A program made the translations under genes and the position numbers. Shown here one piece after another: positions 25,415 to 39,055 of a DNA stretch of 64,000 nt. Location of the stretch: the NCBI RefSeq assembly GCF_002443255.2, contig NW_019211454.1, positions 13,936 to 77,935 of the forward strand, written 5' to 3'. The stretch is from Varroa destructor. Lineage: Eukaryota > Arthropoda > Arachnida > Mesostigmata > Varroidae. The notes below the pieces were generated by a model. That model did not search any database. It worked only from the letters and a program-made list of their open reading frames with translations, and was not told the origin of the DNA. Within the stretch, counting starts at the first letter, position 1, and every line of letters starts with the position of its first letter.

Positions 25415-26675
25415 ATCTTGAACTGATATTATTTCCCAAACCTTTATCAACGGTGCTGTTCAATATTTGTATTGGGATTATTCGCCAATGAAAACTAGAG
25501 TGCAGTTTCTTGCTTATAACAAACCGCGCAGCTAAAATGGACATACACCCGTTCTGTCTATCAATTGACGTTAAGTGACTTCCTCATCTTTACTTATCTC
25601 GAATTCTTCTCGTTTCTGCCTAACTGACCCGGATTAGAGTGTGGCTAAACGCAACGGCTAGGCCCCATCAGAATTGTGTTAGAAAGTAGTTATGTAATTC
25701 GTCAGAAGTACCCATTAACTAAGGCTAAGAAGTGTATGGTCACGAATTCGGTGAGATTTGGTTGTGGTAAATTATTCTTTATGGAAGTTGCAGAAGTTTA
25801 CGCTGCTGAGTAATTTTTAAGCTCTTACAAATGTTCTGTTACCCGCAACGTGATGCGAAAGCACTAATTTATTAAAATGATGAATTGCGCGGTAGTGTTT
25901 CAGAATAAGTATGACATTTCGAAATCAGTTACCTACAGCTATCGTTATTATCATACAGTTGTCATTTACTGCTACAGACTACTTGGAAGCTCTTGAATCT
26001 ATGTTTTTCAGGCCTCGAATCCAAAAATTAATACTACTTGATTTATTCCTTTACTCACAGATACATATGAGCCGAAATGTTTAGATTAGAAAAAAAAAAG
26101 TCTGCCTCTTTCCTGTTTCTGTGAATAAGATTTGTGCGTTGAAAAAGCAGCCAACAGCGCCTTTAATTTCGATTACTACTTACCTTTCTTATGGTTGAGA
26201 TTGATATTCCCTTATACTGGAACCATATATATATATTAAAGCTGAGCCTTGACAGATTCGAGGTCGTTTTGCGCCTCTGTAGGTCTGCTTTCGTTCATTT
26301 CTTTGTTCAGAGTTGTGGGTCGGTGGCAAGCGGCTTCGCTTACTATGGAGCAACTTCCATCGAGGTCCTATTCTGAAAGATATAAGTTTACGCAGCTGAC
26401 ATTTGGACACCGCACTTCTTTTGGAACTGTTAAACTATTTCGAATACAGTTCCTTTAATACGAAATAATTTGTTAGGATAGAACATTTTATTATGGTTAT
26501 TTCAGCTAATCTACTTCGTCAGTATGTCAGTGCTCTAACCTAATTATCGCAATGTCGCTTGTCGATGTAATTGTTAGCCTTCGTGAGTACCACCCACCTT
26601 ATCCGCTGTACATCTACAGACAGTTTCTACAGTAAACGAATTATATCATCAATGAATGTCATCAATGGTATTTTA

Positions 26676-26697
26676 AATATAAATAAATAAATAAATA
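26676..26697. repeat. (AAAT)n microsatellite
   Basis: About five copies of an AAAT unit. Confidence 0.8.
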
Positions 26698-27492
26698 CAT
26701 ACAGAGTGACGAAAAGGCCCGGATATATCAATCTCCTTATAAGTTGTTTCTCGGGCTTTATCCAGACTAAATATTTTGATGAAAATTTCTTCTATATACT
26801 ACAAATGTCAAAACGACCATCATCTACCGCAATTACAGTTTTGATTCGGGGTTTAAACCACTATCTAGTCGTTTTCAGAATATTTCTTTCCTTATCCACG
26901 GAATAATTTTTTAATGACAGTCTATCAAGTGGTATTGGCAAGTATCAGGTCGTTCAAGTGTCGATTAGATGCGCTACGAATGAAAAAGAACCCAAATTTT
27001 AGCTGACAGCAAGCTAAACATCCCATGTAATGACCAGTAGGTTCAGAAAGTGCAAAAAGATTCGAAAACACTTAAAGAGACTAACAGTTGAGCGACTCAA
27101 TCAGCAAATAATTCCCTCCTCTAAAATGGCCGTTAAAAACCTAGATGTATCAAAAATAACTTCTTGAGCTATTCTAGTGAATTTTTGAGGTCATCAAATC
27201 TAAACCCCATTAAGGATTTTCGGGCCTAGTGAAGGTCCGAATTTTCTGGAAGCCGCACGAAAACTTGCAATAAAACAAATTGTCGACTTCGGACAAAGAA
27301 TATTTAAGTCCTGACAGGGGGGTTTGTTTAGCCCAGAAAGGTTGGATAATAGATAATCTTCGCTCAAATTCCGAGAACATCGCGCTATTATGGCAAAGTA
27401 TTGATTTTTGAAAGAACTGCTTTGCGAATTAGTGCACATTGACTATGACAAATAGCTAGCCGAAGTTTGTCCGAATTTGAGTGCCCTGACTC

Positions 27493-27525
27493 GTACGTAC
27501 GCACGCACGCACGCATGCACGTACT
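27493..27525. repeat. (ACGC)n microsatellite
   Basis: Alternating purine-pyrimidine ACGC/ACGT units, unusually CpG-rich for this window. Confidence 0.85.
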
Positions 27526-28355
27526 GCTCTCACACACGGAAATAGCTCCAAAATAGGCATATTGCATTGCTCTATTTGGACCTTATTGGAATATTTTTCC
27601 ATTTGGAAAAATTATTTATGCCTATTATTTATATTTCGTTGTGCCTTTTTACTGTGGCCTGTATACGAAAGTAATAGATAGAGTTCTACCTAAATCGCAT
27701 TTTGTAAGTTGATTATGACGTTTCATACGAAAAATCAGCGGCACATCCTATACCATCTTGTGACCTTTATATCGGCATATGTCTTTATCGTGTATTTAAT
27801 AAAGGAAGCTTTTCCTTCACAAAGAAGTTCAAGCGTGCTCGCCCTTTTGGAATGAAAGAACTGATCCGGTTTGTTTAGGTAATGCTATACGAAGCTTGAG
27901 AATTTTTTCAGAATTAAAATTGGGCAAAATCTGAATAGGTTACAAGTCGTTCTTTGGTAGTGACCTTGCCTAGTGGCACGGACCTAAAGCACAGAGCACT
28001 AGTCGGATAATTATCGTTATCCTTATCCTTGAGTTGGCTAAACGCCTCTGATCCTAAAACATGCCTGCTGTGATTAAGGCAAATGATTAAGGCTAAAAGT
28101 AGAAAGTTAATTTAGCTCCCCTAAACCCAAACATTTCTGTTGCAACCGACCCATGTTACAAATGGCGTTCTGAAATATTGCAGTAGAACCACATTTTCGT
28201 TTTGATTAGCACAATTTAAAACAGCGCAAATCTGAGACAGCGCAAAGCTCTAGTTCCTGATCATTCATTATTTTTAGCAAAATGCCTTATTCGTAGAGTG
28301 CATATAATAGAAACGGAAGCCATCAGCCAGTTCCGATTTCCGAAACGTAAGTCAG

Positions 28356-28970
28356 TTAAAGTGGACAGCGGTCCAATCTAGCAATATACGCTATACTTTT
28401 TTGACCCAAATGTAGAAATGAAAGTGCTTTGTTTTTGATAATAGCTTCAATCCCTGGGACTTCACCATCGATTGTTTCATCTGCCTGTTGCAACGATATC
28501 CTTAATATGTAATCAATAACACCTTGGTCAAATAAATATGACATAAACTAATGCCATTAAGACAGTTGTATGGTATTATTATTATATCCGCAGCGACAAT
28601 GTTTTTTTTTCCTGTTTATGGTGTCTAGGAGGAAGCTAGATTGTTCACTTCTTTATTGTACTATAAACCACACCACTGTCCTTGATATGCTGGATTGCTG
28701 TCTCGTTTAGCGCAGTTCCACACAGAGGGTAGCCTGTGTTTTCTGAAGGATGCGTAGAATTTTAGGAAGTGTTAGGAGGCTGGCAGGCTTGAAACGGTCA
28801 TTAGGTGTTTCAAATACGTAGCACTCCATAGCACAAGTCAAACTTTTCAGTAGATGTGGTCGAGGATCGTTTTTAAAGGGAGCGCAACCGGCTTCCCAAT
28901 AGCTGTGAAAAGCGTTTCTTATTCTTAGGTATGTTTTTTGAAAGATCAACTGGTAAGTTGGTCCAGTCAT
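28356..28970 (-). other. Two - strand ORFs with protein-like composition
   Basis: 28970-28707 (87 codons, includes CAPFKNDPRPHLLKSLTCAM) and 28544-28356 (62 codons, includes GVIDYILRISLQQADETIDG) lie in tandem on the - strand, separated by 160 AT-rich bases. They could be neighbouring exons or pieces of one decayed element. No family was recognised. Confidence 0.2.
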
Positions 28971-29190
28971 AAAAAGCCGAGGGCTGCGAGCAGCCTTTAC
29001 TAATCTAATTCCCCCAACTTAAATTTTGATTTGTCTTGGGAGCGGGTTCATCAGTTTGATTCCTGTAAGTGGCTAATACCAAGTGAGCAGGTGGTGAAGT
29101 TTGTAAATAAGGCGAGATAATGGGTAGACAAAAAAACACTACGTATTTCGAACGCAAGCTTCTCCTAGCGTGCGACCTTCGCTCACGCAG

Positions 29191-29392
29191 AATTGTACCT
29201 TGGTCAAGGAATATGCCCCGAATGTGAGGATGCTCGAACCGCGGCGGGAGCTCTGGTTGCGTTGCGGCGTAATCAACACCTCAGTTGCCTGCGGGCCTTT
29301 TTGAGCAATCGCAGCGCAAGTTCGGCTCTCTTAACATGTATAGTGGGCGACGAAACGCCGATGTTGTTGCGGCTGAATATAGGACTTCATGA
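29191..29392 (+). CDS. Candidate exon with ankyrin-repeat-like sequence
   Basis: GC-rich island bounded by a fair acceptor (CTTCGCTCACGCAG) and a possible donor (CATGA/GTAATT). The open frame starts CPEC and reads GALVALRRNQHLSCLRAFLS, then GDETPMLLRLNIGLHE. The spacing of HLSCLRAFLS and DETPMLLRLNIGLHE fits an ankyrin helix end followed by the next repeat's TPLxLAxxxGHxE. This is a weak, single-pass resemblance. No flanking exons were found, so the host gene is unknown. Confidence 0.4.
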
Positions 29393-30655
29393 GTAATTGA
29401 TGTTCGGTAATTTAGGTAATTGATGCCAAACCAATGGCACTCTTTTCTTCCCTTTTTTGTCAGGGTTATTTATTTATTTATTTTATTTTCTTTTAAACGG
29501 GATTACTTAACGAAGGCTTAGAACCATGGTTGCAAGGTACCTCAGCATCTTTACACACTAAGCTTTGATTAGAAAAGAAAAGGCTATGATATCAGAAGGC
29601 ACGCTAAGGTCGTTAATGTTAGTTTTGTGTCCTTGGAGAGTACTATTAAGAAAAAACAGAAATGACTAAGCATTTTTCAAAGAAGATGCTTCTTCGTGCG
29701 CTATTGACCTACCTAAATTATTCAGAATTAGCCAAAGGAATAGCTGCAACAATCATGATAGGAAGGAATAGCGTGTTTGCTTATGTCTTTTCATTTCAGA
29801 CTGTTGATTTTAGTCATTATTTCTGTAACTGCATGAATTGCAGTAAAAATTTGAAAAAAAAATTGATTTTCGATGTGTTTATTCTAAACATAATAAAAAT
29901 ACAGCACATTATCATGCCGAAATAAAAACAGGCAAATAATTATGTAAAGATCCAAAAATGAAGTGAATCGCAGTATTGCAGAAGTTACTTGTTGAGTAAT
30001 TTACAAGTTGCAGGCTTCATTCACCGAACTCAACATTCCCGTGGCATAAGATATACCTCAGATTGTCATCACATACACACATAAAGCCAGTCAGCAGGAA
30101 AAAGCTCAGTGCTTGAAAACTTTGTTGGAAAATAATTTTAACATTTACAATAATAAGTAGTTTATTAATTATTTAATAGTAGTATTTTTAGTCGTCTGAG
30201 ATTAAACTAAACAGTTATTACCTGATCAAGCACACAAAGCTATTTGCGCGAATCATGACTTTAGGTATTAGAAAGTGATATGGAAATCTATATGCAATAG
30301 CACTTCGTTTTATAATGTTCATCGATCAGGGATTTGCTGCCTCGAGGTTAAGGTACCGTGACTCGAAAGCCCTCATCCAACAACCTATCAATTTTCCTGC
30401 ACTGCTGGGTAAGAAATTGACACACCTTTATTTTGTGCTACAAAATCTTGTGTTATCGATTATAATTTCTTGATTCTGTCGTTTATAATTAATATTACTT
30501 TATTGACTACTGTCAATTGTATTGCTACTGCGAACTCTAACCTCAACTCCAGGAGCCACCGGTAGTAGTTCGTTGTTGATCTAACAGCACACAATCTCAA
30601 GCGCTCTATCCGATCAAACGGAGATCAAGACGACGTACAAATTATCCTTGTTTAA

Positions 30656-30868
30656 ATGTGCGATTTGGATAAAGAAGAGGCAGTGCCACTTAATTTACAG
30701 AGGATAATTGACTGCGTTAAAAAAGGTGATTACCCCACAGCAGTGGGATACATATCGAGCATATTCGCAAGAACTTTCTAGTTCGGCGGCTAGAAATTAC
30801 CGAGAGGTGGGCCACGAAGAATGGCATGATAATTATCGGGCACTTAGAACGCATTTCTTACGATAGGG
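30656..30868 (+). other. Coding-like block in two frames
   Basis: From an ATG at 30656 the frame reads MCDLDKEEAVPLNLQRIIDC then VKKGDYPTAVGYISSIFART and stops at 30781. A second frame beginning just before the stop gives SSSAARNYREVGHEEWHDNY then RALRTHFLR. Both segments look protein-like, so this may be two exons or a frameshifted pseudogene. No family was recognised. The ORF at 30826-31050 is a different frame. Confidence 0.2.
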
Positions 30869-31059
30869 AATTTAGTCCTTTAAAGTGCGGAGTTACTTTT
30901 AACATTAACGAACGGAAACTTCCTCGGTACATATTTTTCACTGCGCAAGCTCTTTATATTTTACAATGTATCAGGAATAGTCAAGGCTTCAGATTTTCGC
31001 AGCAGAAAGTAAGCTTATGTGCAGAATCCCAACAAGCACTAAGTGCTTGAGAATCCTAG

Positions 31060-34000
31060 TTGAAGTAGATCAGCGCTGTAGATCTTCTCTACCGTGATAA
31101 TGATTCGCCACCCCATACTTATTACCATGCTTTGTTCCATGAAATCGAACGACATTTCGTAATTTATGGCCGAAATCCGACAGGTACAAGAATTCGATAT
31201 ACACATACAGTTAAATTTATGTTTAGCTGCAGTAAATTTATAATAGGATTTCTTAAAATTTATCAGAAAATGCTGTGACCGGGTTTTTTTTTAGGAGCAA
31301 ACACATATCATCAGTTTAATTGGGCCAAAAAAGGAAATGGCAACCTTGAGATTTTACTTCGCTGGTGGAAGTGAACCATTTCGCCAATCATCGAGTTTGT
31401 TTCATTTTATAATGCATAAGAATGCCTGTTTACATGGTCTGTATGCTCCACGCTCCGTCTGAGATCCGGGAAAAAATTTCGAAAGTTCTACGAACTGTTC
31501 CAATGTCAACTTAAGTGGGGAATCAAGAAAAAAGATGACTTTTCCAGCTCATACTAATCAAATCTACGTTTGTTCATTCACCGATTCAATTCTATTTGCT
31601 TCCTCTCCGTCTTAGCTTTTTTATAATTTATAAGTAAAGTTTAGTGCAAAAATCAGCATGCTACCAAAAACGAATCCATTCGTATATGGGAACAGAAGAC
31701 TGAGACAGACAATACAAGGGGTCAGATTGTCTATCCATTTGACTTGCAAATCCAATATAGACTCCCTGCAGCTAAGGGTTACTTTTACCCATTGTTTCGG
31801 AAATCTGCTTGGTTCAGACTACTGGCAACTAAGTTCTACAGGGAACCACAACCGTTTACTGATATTGAACTGAATTTGATCCATAGAAGCGCCAAGGACA
31901 ATATGATGTCATAAGACTTTTTGGGCCAAAATGCTTAGACAGATGACGCTTGGGGTCATTTTAGAGTCCTTTCGAATAACAAATAAGCCTCATGTATCAA
32001 TGTAGCGACAGCAGGTATTTATATAGTCTTCTATTGTTGGATGAGAGTTAAGGTAAGCTAGATATATACACATGCTGATTCGATATTCACGCGTTTAATT
32101 TCAAATCTAACACACAAATATTTACTTAGTATAACTTATTTTCCTATCATTAAGCATTAAACAGCCGCACGGTTAATTTAAAGGGGCTTCCATTACTCCG
32201 AAGCTGGAGAAAATACTCTCTTGGATCTTACTATATTTTTTTATTACTTGCCTTTATTTATAAATGTTCCCATAATTTCCCATATTACACCACTTCCGCT
32301 AAGCTTAATAATCTTTTTCTGAGTTCGCAATCAATAACAGATTAGTCTTATATGCTGTTTTAGGACATTTGGATCCTGTGAGCATAAAGTGGTTGTTAAA
32401 TGATAGGCGTGGGTAAATTGTGCTATTGTTCGCGCTTTCTGTATGCACCATGGTAATACGTGTTTATTATATTAGGGGGGTGTGAGTGGTAGTTGCTACT
32501 ACGAATTCCTACCCTGCTCCTTTACAAATTACGATGGTATGCTTTGTTTGTTCTAGCGTCTCCTGAAGAAGCGAATTGTATAACTATGAATTAGTTGTGG
32601 TCGGTTACGTGCGTTTTACGCTATGGGACACGTTTGGTAGCATAGTGTGGAGTTATCTGTCAGATTTTTTGATATAAAGCGTTAGGTTTTTGGATCACCG
32701 TCATTTTGAAGCATCAGTAGCTAAAAATCATAGTTTGTAGGCTGGTCATTGTATTTCAGACGAACATAACCGTATTGATTTCGTAGCAACGCACGTACAT
32801 GTTTCATGCACAAATTCAGAATAATAGCCAAGCTGGTGCTGTTATCACCTATTGACGGTATTATAACATTAATCTTTATTTAATCATATATAGATGTATA
32901 TTGTCTTTGTGTAATCGTTTCAATGTCAAAAGAATAAACAGTAATTCTACACACGTCAGTATTTTTAGGGCTAATTTGGTAGATTGGTTAGAAATTTCGC
33001 TCGCTGCTTAAAAGAAAAACTCTTTGCCGGCCTAGACGGTTATTCATTCTATTCAGTCAATGCAATACCCCATTTTAATGATTTCATTCAAACTTCGAAC
33101 TAGGCTAAATATGAATTCCCCAATTGATTGTCAGAACTGACAGGACGTTCCTCCATGGTTCAACAAGTGGAAGTTTTACTAAGAAAATAAAGAATGTCAT
33201 ACATTCTACATGAGAATACTTATGTGTATTGTGTCATAAATACTTGCTCAAAGAATACTGAAGAGAGGTAAAAAAAAGTCCTTATAATCTTTTATAACAT
33301 TTAAACTAATCATCCTTCTAGAATTAATTAATAATCTAGAATCAACCAGACCATTTCTATTTTTAGTATTCCGGTTGACTATTATTCTAGCATTTCTCCA
33401 GTGATATTATTGTTGACAAAAAAAACTTGTTTAGCACACATTCTTACAAATTGATGAGGTATGTTTCTATTGCAATTCTAAAGCAATTTTAAATATATGT
33501 AATAAAGTAGTCGTCTTATTGTTGTTTACCTATTGTTCCCGTATAATTTCTATGCTAATTTTTTTTATTCACACTAACAAATGGATCCTTACGGTATCTA
33601 AATTGATTTACTCTCACATATTGACGCTACCTTATTTCTTGCTAGGCAACACAGTCTGTAAGGAATGCTGCCTTCCTTACAGAAGGTGTCGAATCGCCCG
33701 CGCCTTCCGATGATATCATCCGTTTATCCGTTTTGTTGATGTTATGTTTTCTATATGAGCAGCTAGGCCCAGAGAATTCGTTCATTCGCATTTCGATTGT
33801 TGTTACTGTTTACTCTTGTGCATGTCTGATCGAGAAGAATACTACCGAAGGGACAAACGAACATCATTTGATTGGATATCAAAAAAGGGGAACTTCTCTT
33901 GACTAGTTGCTGTTTGTTTGCAAAATAAACGTTGGCGGTAGGCCGAACTTAACTGCTAGCCGAATAGGATCTCCGTATCTGGTAATAATTCCATCGCCAG

Positions 34001-37000
34001 CTAGAGTGCTATTATTAATATCAGGATCAATTTCAACCAAGTTGTTGTTTTGTGGAAAGTGATCGTGAAAAGGTTGTTTTCGAAATAAGTCATTGTCTGT
34101 GTTCCAAGCGGTACTTTTCGCAAAGTTCGTTCCTGTTTCGTCGCGGTATTTTGTTGGTATCAGTACTTACTAAACGATATACTCTACTTCACGTGCACCG
34201 GCTTCAAGTGTCAATTATAGAAAATAAACGACAGTAGCACATAGTCAGTCTCCTTTTACAACATTGCGCAGTCCAACAAAGGTACAGAATTATGATAACA
34301 TTATATATCATCTACTAATGTATGTATATTTAAGGCCAAATCAACCCATCTAACTTAATATTGGCCCTTAAGGAGATAGCGCGCTCGCAAACAATATATT
34401 TAGCCTAAATACAATTCTAGCTAAAGAATGGTGAAATCGCATGGGCCGTTTTGCATTTGCGCTGACCGTGATCGGCCGCTCATGCCACATTTTTTTAAAC
34501 AGAGCCGATTGATCAAAGAACTTTGTTGTTGGTTGTGGATGCAATGAAAACGTCTCCCTTGATTCCGCTTTTCGTCGACGCCTGTGAGTAGGTAATTACT
34601 TAGCGAATCGAAAAAGAATGCTGATACATATAAAGAGGTTGGCGTTTCGATTGACAGTTCTTATTTTTGGAAGTAGAGGAATGCTCTTTAAGAGAGCAAT
34701 GGTTCTAAGATAGGTCACGGTGTCGTATTCTGTATGATTTCAAAATTTGTGGAAACAACATCAAGAAGCATTTTTGTTCACCCCACGCATACATTTTCTG
34801 GCTCATCCTAAAAATTCACATTCTATAACAACTGAAGCAAACCAGAGGACCTTATTAGACCAACGTCTTGTTCTTGTTCTGTACCATAAAGGCAAGTTTC
34901 GGAAGTCGTGTTCCCGAACCTTAGGTAGTCTTTGCGGACGCTAGAATGACAGTTGCGGAGTCTCAGAATACGTTCATGTTAATTCTTTTTAGGCGGATCT
35001 TGATTTTAACTTTCCCATGAGGCACTCGTGAAGCTTTTATAGCGGCGTTTACCGATTGAACTACATATAAGAGTGAGGATTAAAGTATAAACTTCATCCT
35101 ACTAATGTGTTTTTATTGTGCGTTACAAATGCTATTTGAGCTAGCTTCAAGCTAAGACGAGCTTGTCTATCTGTTTCCAGAATGCGATCTATTCGAAATA
35201 TGAACATTTAAAAAAATTTGACCGTTACAAGCGTATAACCAAAATCGTTAGCGATGTGGGAAACGTCTTGTTTTTCACGTTTATTCTATTTTCAGTGATT
35301 ATTTTATAAAGCTGTTAAACATTTTTGAGACGTCTATTTTATATAAAGCCGCTAAATGTGACAACACTTATATAGGAAACACAAATGTTTTGGTTCTAGT
35401 GATATAATCACGCACTGTGCAGTAAAAGAATGTGACAACCGTAAGAGAACAACGCGATCAGTTGAACATAGTTTTTCTGAAAGAGCTGAACAACTGCAGA
35501 ACTAGTCGTTAAAGTCGAATTATTCAAGGTACAAAAAAAAAAGGTTCATATATTTATGTGAGCGCTTTTTGTCTATAGTAGCTTTAGTAGGTATGAAACA
35601 CTTCCTTTAGGTAACGTAGCCATTCAATGCTTATTGGGGTTTGTGACTCAGTTAGCTTCAAACTATACTCGGTAGATTTAAATCTACACGACTTTTTCAA
35701 CACTTAAAAACGACAACTGGGCTTCTTCTCAAAGATCGTTGCTTAAGTTAATTTGAGCATGAGCCAATAGCAATGTTTTAACCCGTTAGAAATGTTACTC
35801 GCTGTAATTTTCAAGCTTTTTACTGTTCTATTTCTCAAACCTTTTAACCTCAATCAGCTAGATCAGCATTACACCTTTCTGTTATTCTGTAGAATTGTAC
35901 GCTTATATTTTAAGGAACATGCAAAAGTCAAGTCGTTCCAAAACTTGTTTATTGTTTTAAGGTCAGGCCATATCTCATATGTATCATAGCATGTCCTAAG
36001 TTAATTAAAGCAAACACATATGTCTAACATAAATTTGTGAAACATGTGTCTTTTAGGTGCGAGTCAGAAAGCTGTGCAATAGGTATGGTCATCTGTGCAA
36101 ACACCTACACTACTGCAGATATGAAAAAAAAACTACCGTTTTCGTACCGTGTTACTAGAATACTAAGAAAATTATAACCTGGTTAACGGGCGCTTATTTG
36201 TGTTGTGGTAAAACGTATGGGAACATCTACAAGAGGAGTACATACGGGAATGTCTCGTAATATGGCTTTTACTTCAATATTGAAGTCGGGTATTCCTAAT
36301 AAGAAAACGAGCAAACTGTGATACCCACAATTGAGGCTTCATTAGTCTAGGTTCAACCGGAAACGCTAAGGATTAAGTCAAATTATATACCGCGAACTGA
36401 GAAGTCGCGTCAAATTTATCCTAAAACTCTGCTTGAATATGTATTCATAAAAAGGAAAGTTGGCAAGTCTTTTTATTCACTGTAAAACTTCCGATTTTTC
36501 ATATATTGCGTAATATGTTTTAGAATGTCTTGGGCAATTACTTCAGCCATAGTTACACATATCTACAACGTTCAAGTGTAACAAAATTACAACTGGCATA
36601 CAAGTAACGTGAAGTTCTACAAGGACACTCGTTGATGACGGCCTTGTTGTTGGCTCATGCAATGTGAGTCGATAACGACTACTATCTAAATGCTCATAAA
36701 TGAAAGTCAGCAATGTGTAACCAATATAAGTGCGAGCCATCTTGATTCCTAGGATGGATACATTCTTGAGGCCGGTTTCGCCAGACAATTATATTTTGAG
36801 TTCCTGACGCCGATACCCTCCAGGCCACACCGAGCAGAATATTCTCGCAATTTAAATTACCGATGAGCTCTTATGAGCTTAGGAATTGATCAAGCAAATA
36901 AATTAGCAAGTCGGACGGCATTTTGGCACTGACTTCGTGAATGAAGGACGTCAAGGACATTTGCGAACTGGAAAACTTCTTCTGCCTTCGTTGCCGTTTC

Positions 37001-38940
37001 ATAGATATGGAGGATCAGTTTTGTATATTGGGATTGACCTAATGCTGCAGGTGTTATTTCTGAAGCTCTTCTGTAGCATTCAGGCAGCGGAAGAAGGTTC
37101 AGGATACCTTTATTGTACGGGCATCAACCGTTACATTATCGTTGCGCGAATACCATGGGGGCGCCATTCGTTATCGATACCGCTATAAATAGCACCATTG
37201 GTATCTATATGCAAGTGTGGAATACCATTCCCATAATTTTCACAGATAAAATAAACAGAAGTGTGGGTAGAAACTTTGGGAACTGCACGACTCCACTACG
37301 AGCTTATCACGTTGTATTGTTAATTTCTTCCACAAACCTCAGTAGTACTGTCTTTCTCTTTTCCGAAAGTTTTGATTCATATTGAAGTGTTAGGAGTAAC
37401 ACCAAGGATCTTGATGTTCGTACAAAACATTATTTGAGGTTTGAATTGACTTAATCACATCAGATAGTGAGTGCTACAAAATGTAACGGAAGAACTAAAA
37501 CACTTATACAACGGGCGATATGGGAGTATGCTGAGAAAATTACGATACGGCCAGCATATGTACTTTTCTTGAAACTTGTTTGTAATGCTCATTCGTGACC
37601 GTCGAACCATTCAACACAAATTTATAATGCACAGTGCTCTGATGGTCGAACGAAGCAGTAAAAATAAGTTTAATTTTGATTTGGATCGTAGTTTTCTTCG
37701 GTCTATCCACCTATCCAGACAGCTGTGTTTTTGTTTCCACTCGTCCCTTGTAGTGACTCGTTAGAGCAAATTCGGCTCCTTTTGTTTTATTGAGATCCTC
37801 GTGCGACACTTATAAATGAGACCACATGTGGTTCAAACCCAGGTTTTTCAGAACACTTCCGGCTATAAACATTCTCGCCTACAAATTGCCTTTCAAAACG
37901 GTCTGAAGTGACTCACGTGAATTATTGAATTCTTTTGGGAGCTTTTAGGGGTAATTCGACGGTAATCCAGGATAAGTTCTGTTACTTCACTGCACGTTTT
38001 CGTCCGTATTCGTTATAACAGATAGGCAAAAAGAAAGGCAAACCCCCAAGGCTCCCTTAGCCGTCGCATTACTACGATTAGTACACTCAGTAATGACCTA
38101 TAGCATGATTTTTAAAAGCCTTCTGCACCACAGGTACTATTTGTGATTTTGATTTATTCTTCAGACAGAATATAATGTGCAACATTTGAAACTCGTAACT
38201 CTTTAAAAAAAAAACAACAAAATTTCGTAAAATGTTTGCCAAACTTAGCAAACCATACGGCAATTTTTAATTTTTTCCGCTCAGCGTCTTAGCAATCGCA
38301 AATATAAAGGCGTTCAGAAATTAAACTGAACTATTATTATTTGGCCACTAGGAACAGGAAGTGACTACCTTATGGAAACAGCTTTGCTGTGGAAACACTT
38401 CGCCATAATAAATCGTTACTAAATTTAAAAAAAGACGGGTAAAAGGTTCAACAGCATTCCTCATGGAGACAGCTTTTCATGATAATAATAATAATAATAA
38501 TGACATAAATATTGGGCTACGATTTTTGTTTAACTATGACACGAAATGTTCATCATTAAAATCACATGATTGTAAACACGACTTTTGGATTTACTTGGAG
38601 TCACAGCTAAAGTATTGTAAGAAATAGTTGAAGACAATATTTTTCGACCGACGTAATTGTAATCAGTAGTTGTATAGTCAACGCTTCTGTAAATAATTTT
38701 AACGCAAGATTGGTAGTGATTATGGTATTATATGGTATTCAATAAAAAGTTCTTAGTACTCCGTGTGCAGTAATTCTGAACTTTTTCATATAAGTATATT
38801 TTTCGGTCATAAAGTTTACTCTTATGAACCTAATCGGAAAAACGATTTAAAGCAATGCAAATACTTAAACATGTACTGAATATTAAATCAAGGTAAAGTG
38901 AGCACCCAAGTAAGCTCTCGTTCATATTGGTGAAGCAGGG
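31060..38940. other. No gene recognised upstream of MKK7
   Basis: AT-rich. Overlapping + strand ORFs at 36937-37385 look weakly coding but match nothing. A 16-base perfect palindrome, ACTTCAATATTGAAGT, sits at 36271. The MKK7 promoter and 5' UTR should lie in or before this stretch but could not be placed. Confidence 0.5.
38481..38502. repeat. (AAT)n microsatellite
   Basis: Seven ATA/ATAATA-type units. Confidence 0.85.
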
Positions 38941-38948
38941 TGGCAACG

Positions 38949-39055
38949 ATGCCTGCGATAACTTCAGGCGAGGATGATTTGCACCGCGAGCTTCAGGGGC
39001 TGGGAGCGCGCTTAGAAGCTGAAAATGGAGGTTCACATAGCTTTCGAGGAAGCAG
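38949..39055 (+). CDS. MAP2K7: MKK7 exon 1 (start codon, N-terminal helix)
   Basis: Residues 1-35 plus two bases of codon 36. The ATG has A at -3 and an in-frame TGA six codons upstream (38931), so coding starts here unless an acceptor at the CAG ending 38938 is used. The segment LHRELQGLGARLEAEN aligns with the N-terminal helix of human MKK7 (LEQKLSRLEAKLKQEN). The donor is AG/GTGGGTAG, leaving phase 2, which fits exon 2. A 5' UTR exon further upstream is possible and was not identified. Confidence 0.75.

Larger units (their letters stand above)
20510..28340. other. Mostly non-coding AT-rich DNA
   Basis: Several open frames of 60-140 codons, none with a recognisable motif; simple repeats at 24.7, 26.7 and 27.5 kb. 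The 21.5-22.7 kb part is slightly GC-richer and may be an eroded element. Confidence 0.5.

Noticed and set aside
37825..37860. T-arm-like GGTTCAAACCC
   Set aside because: No matching acceptor, D or anticodon arms upstream.
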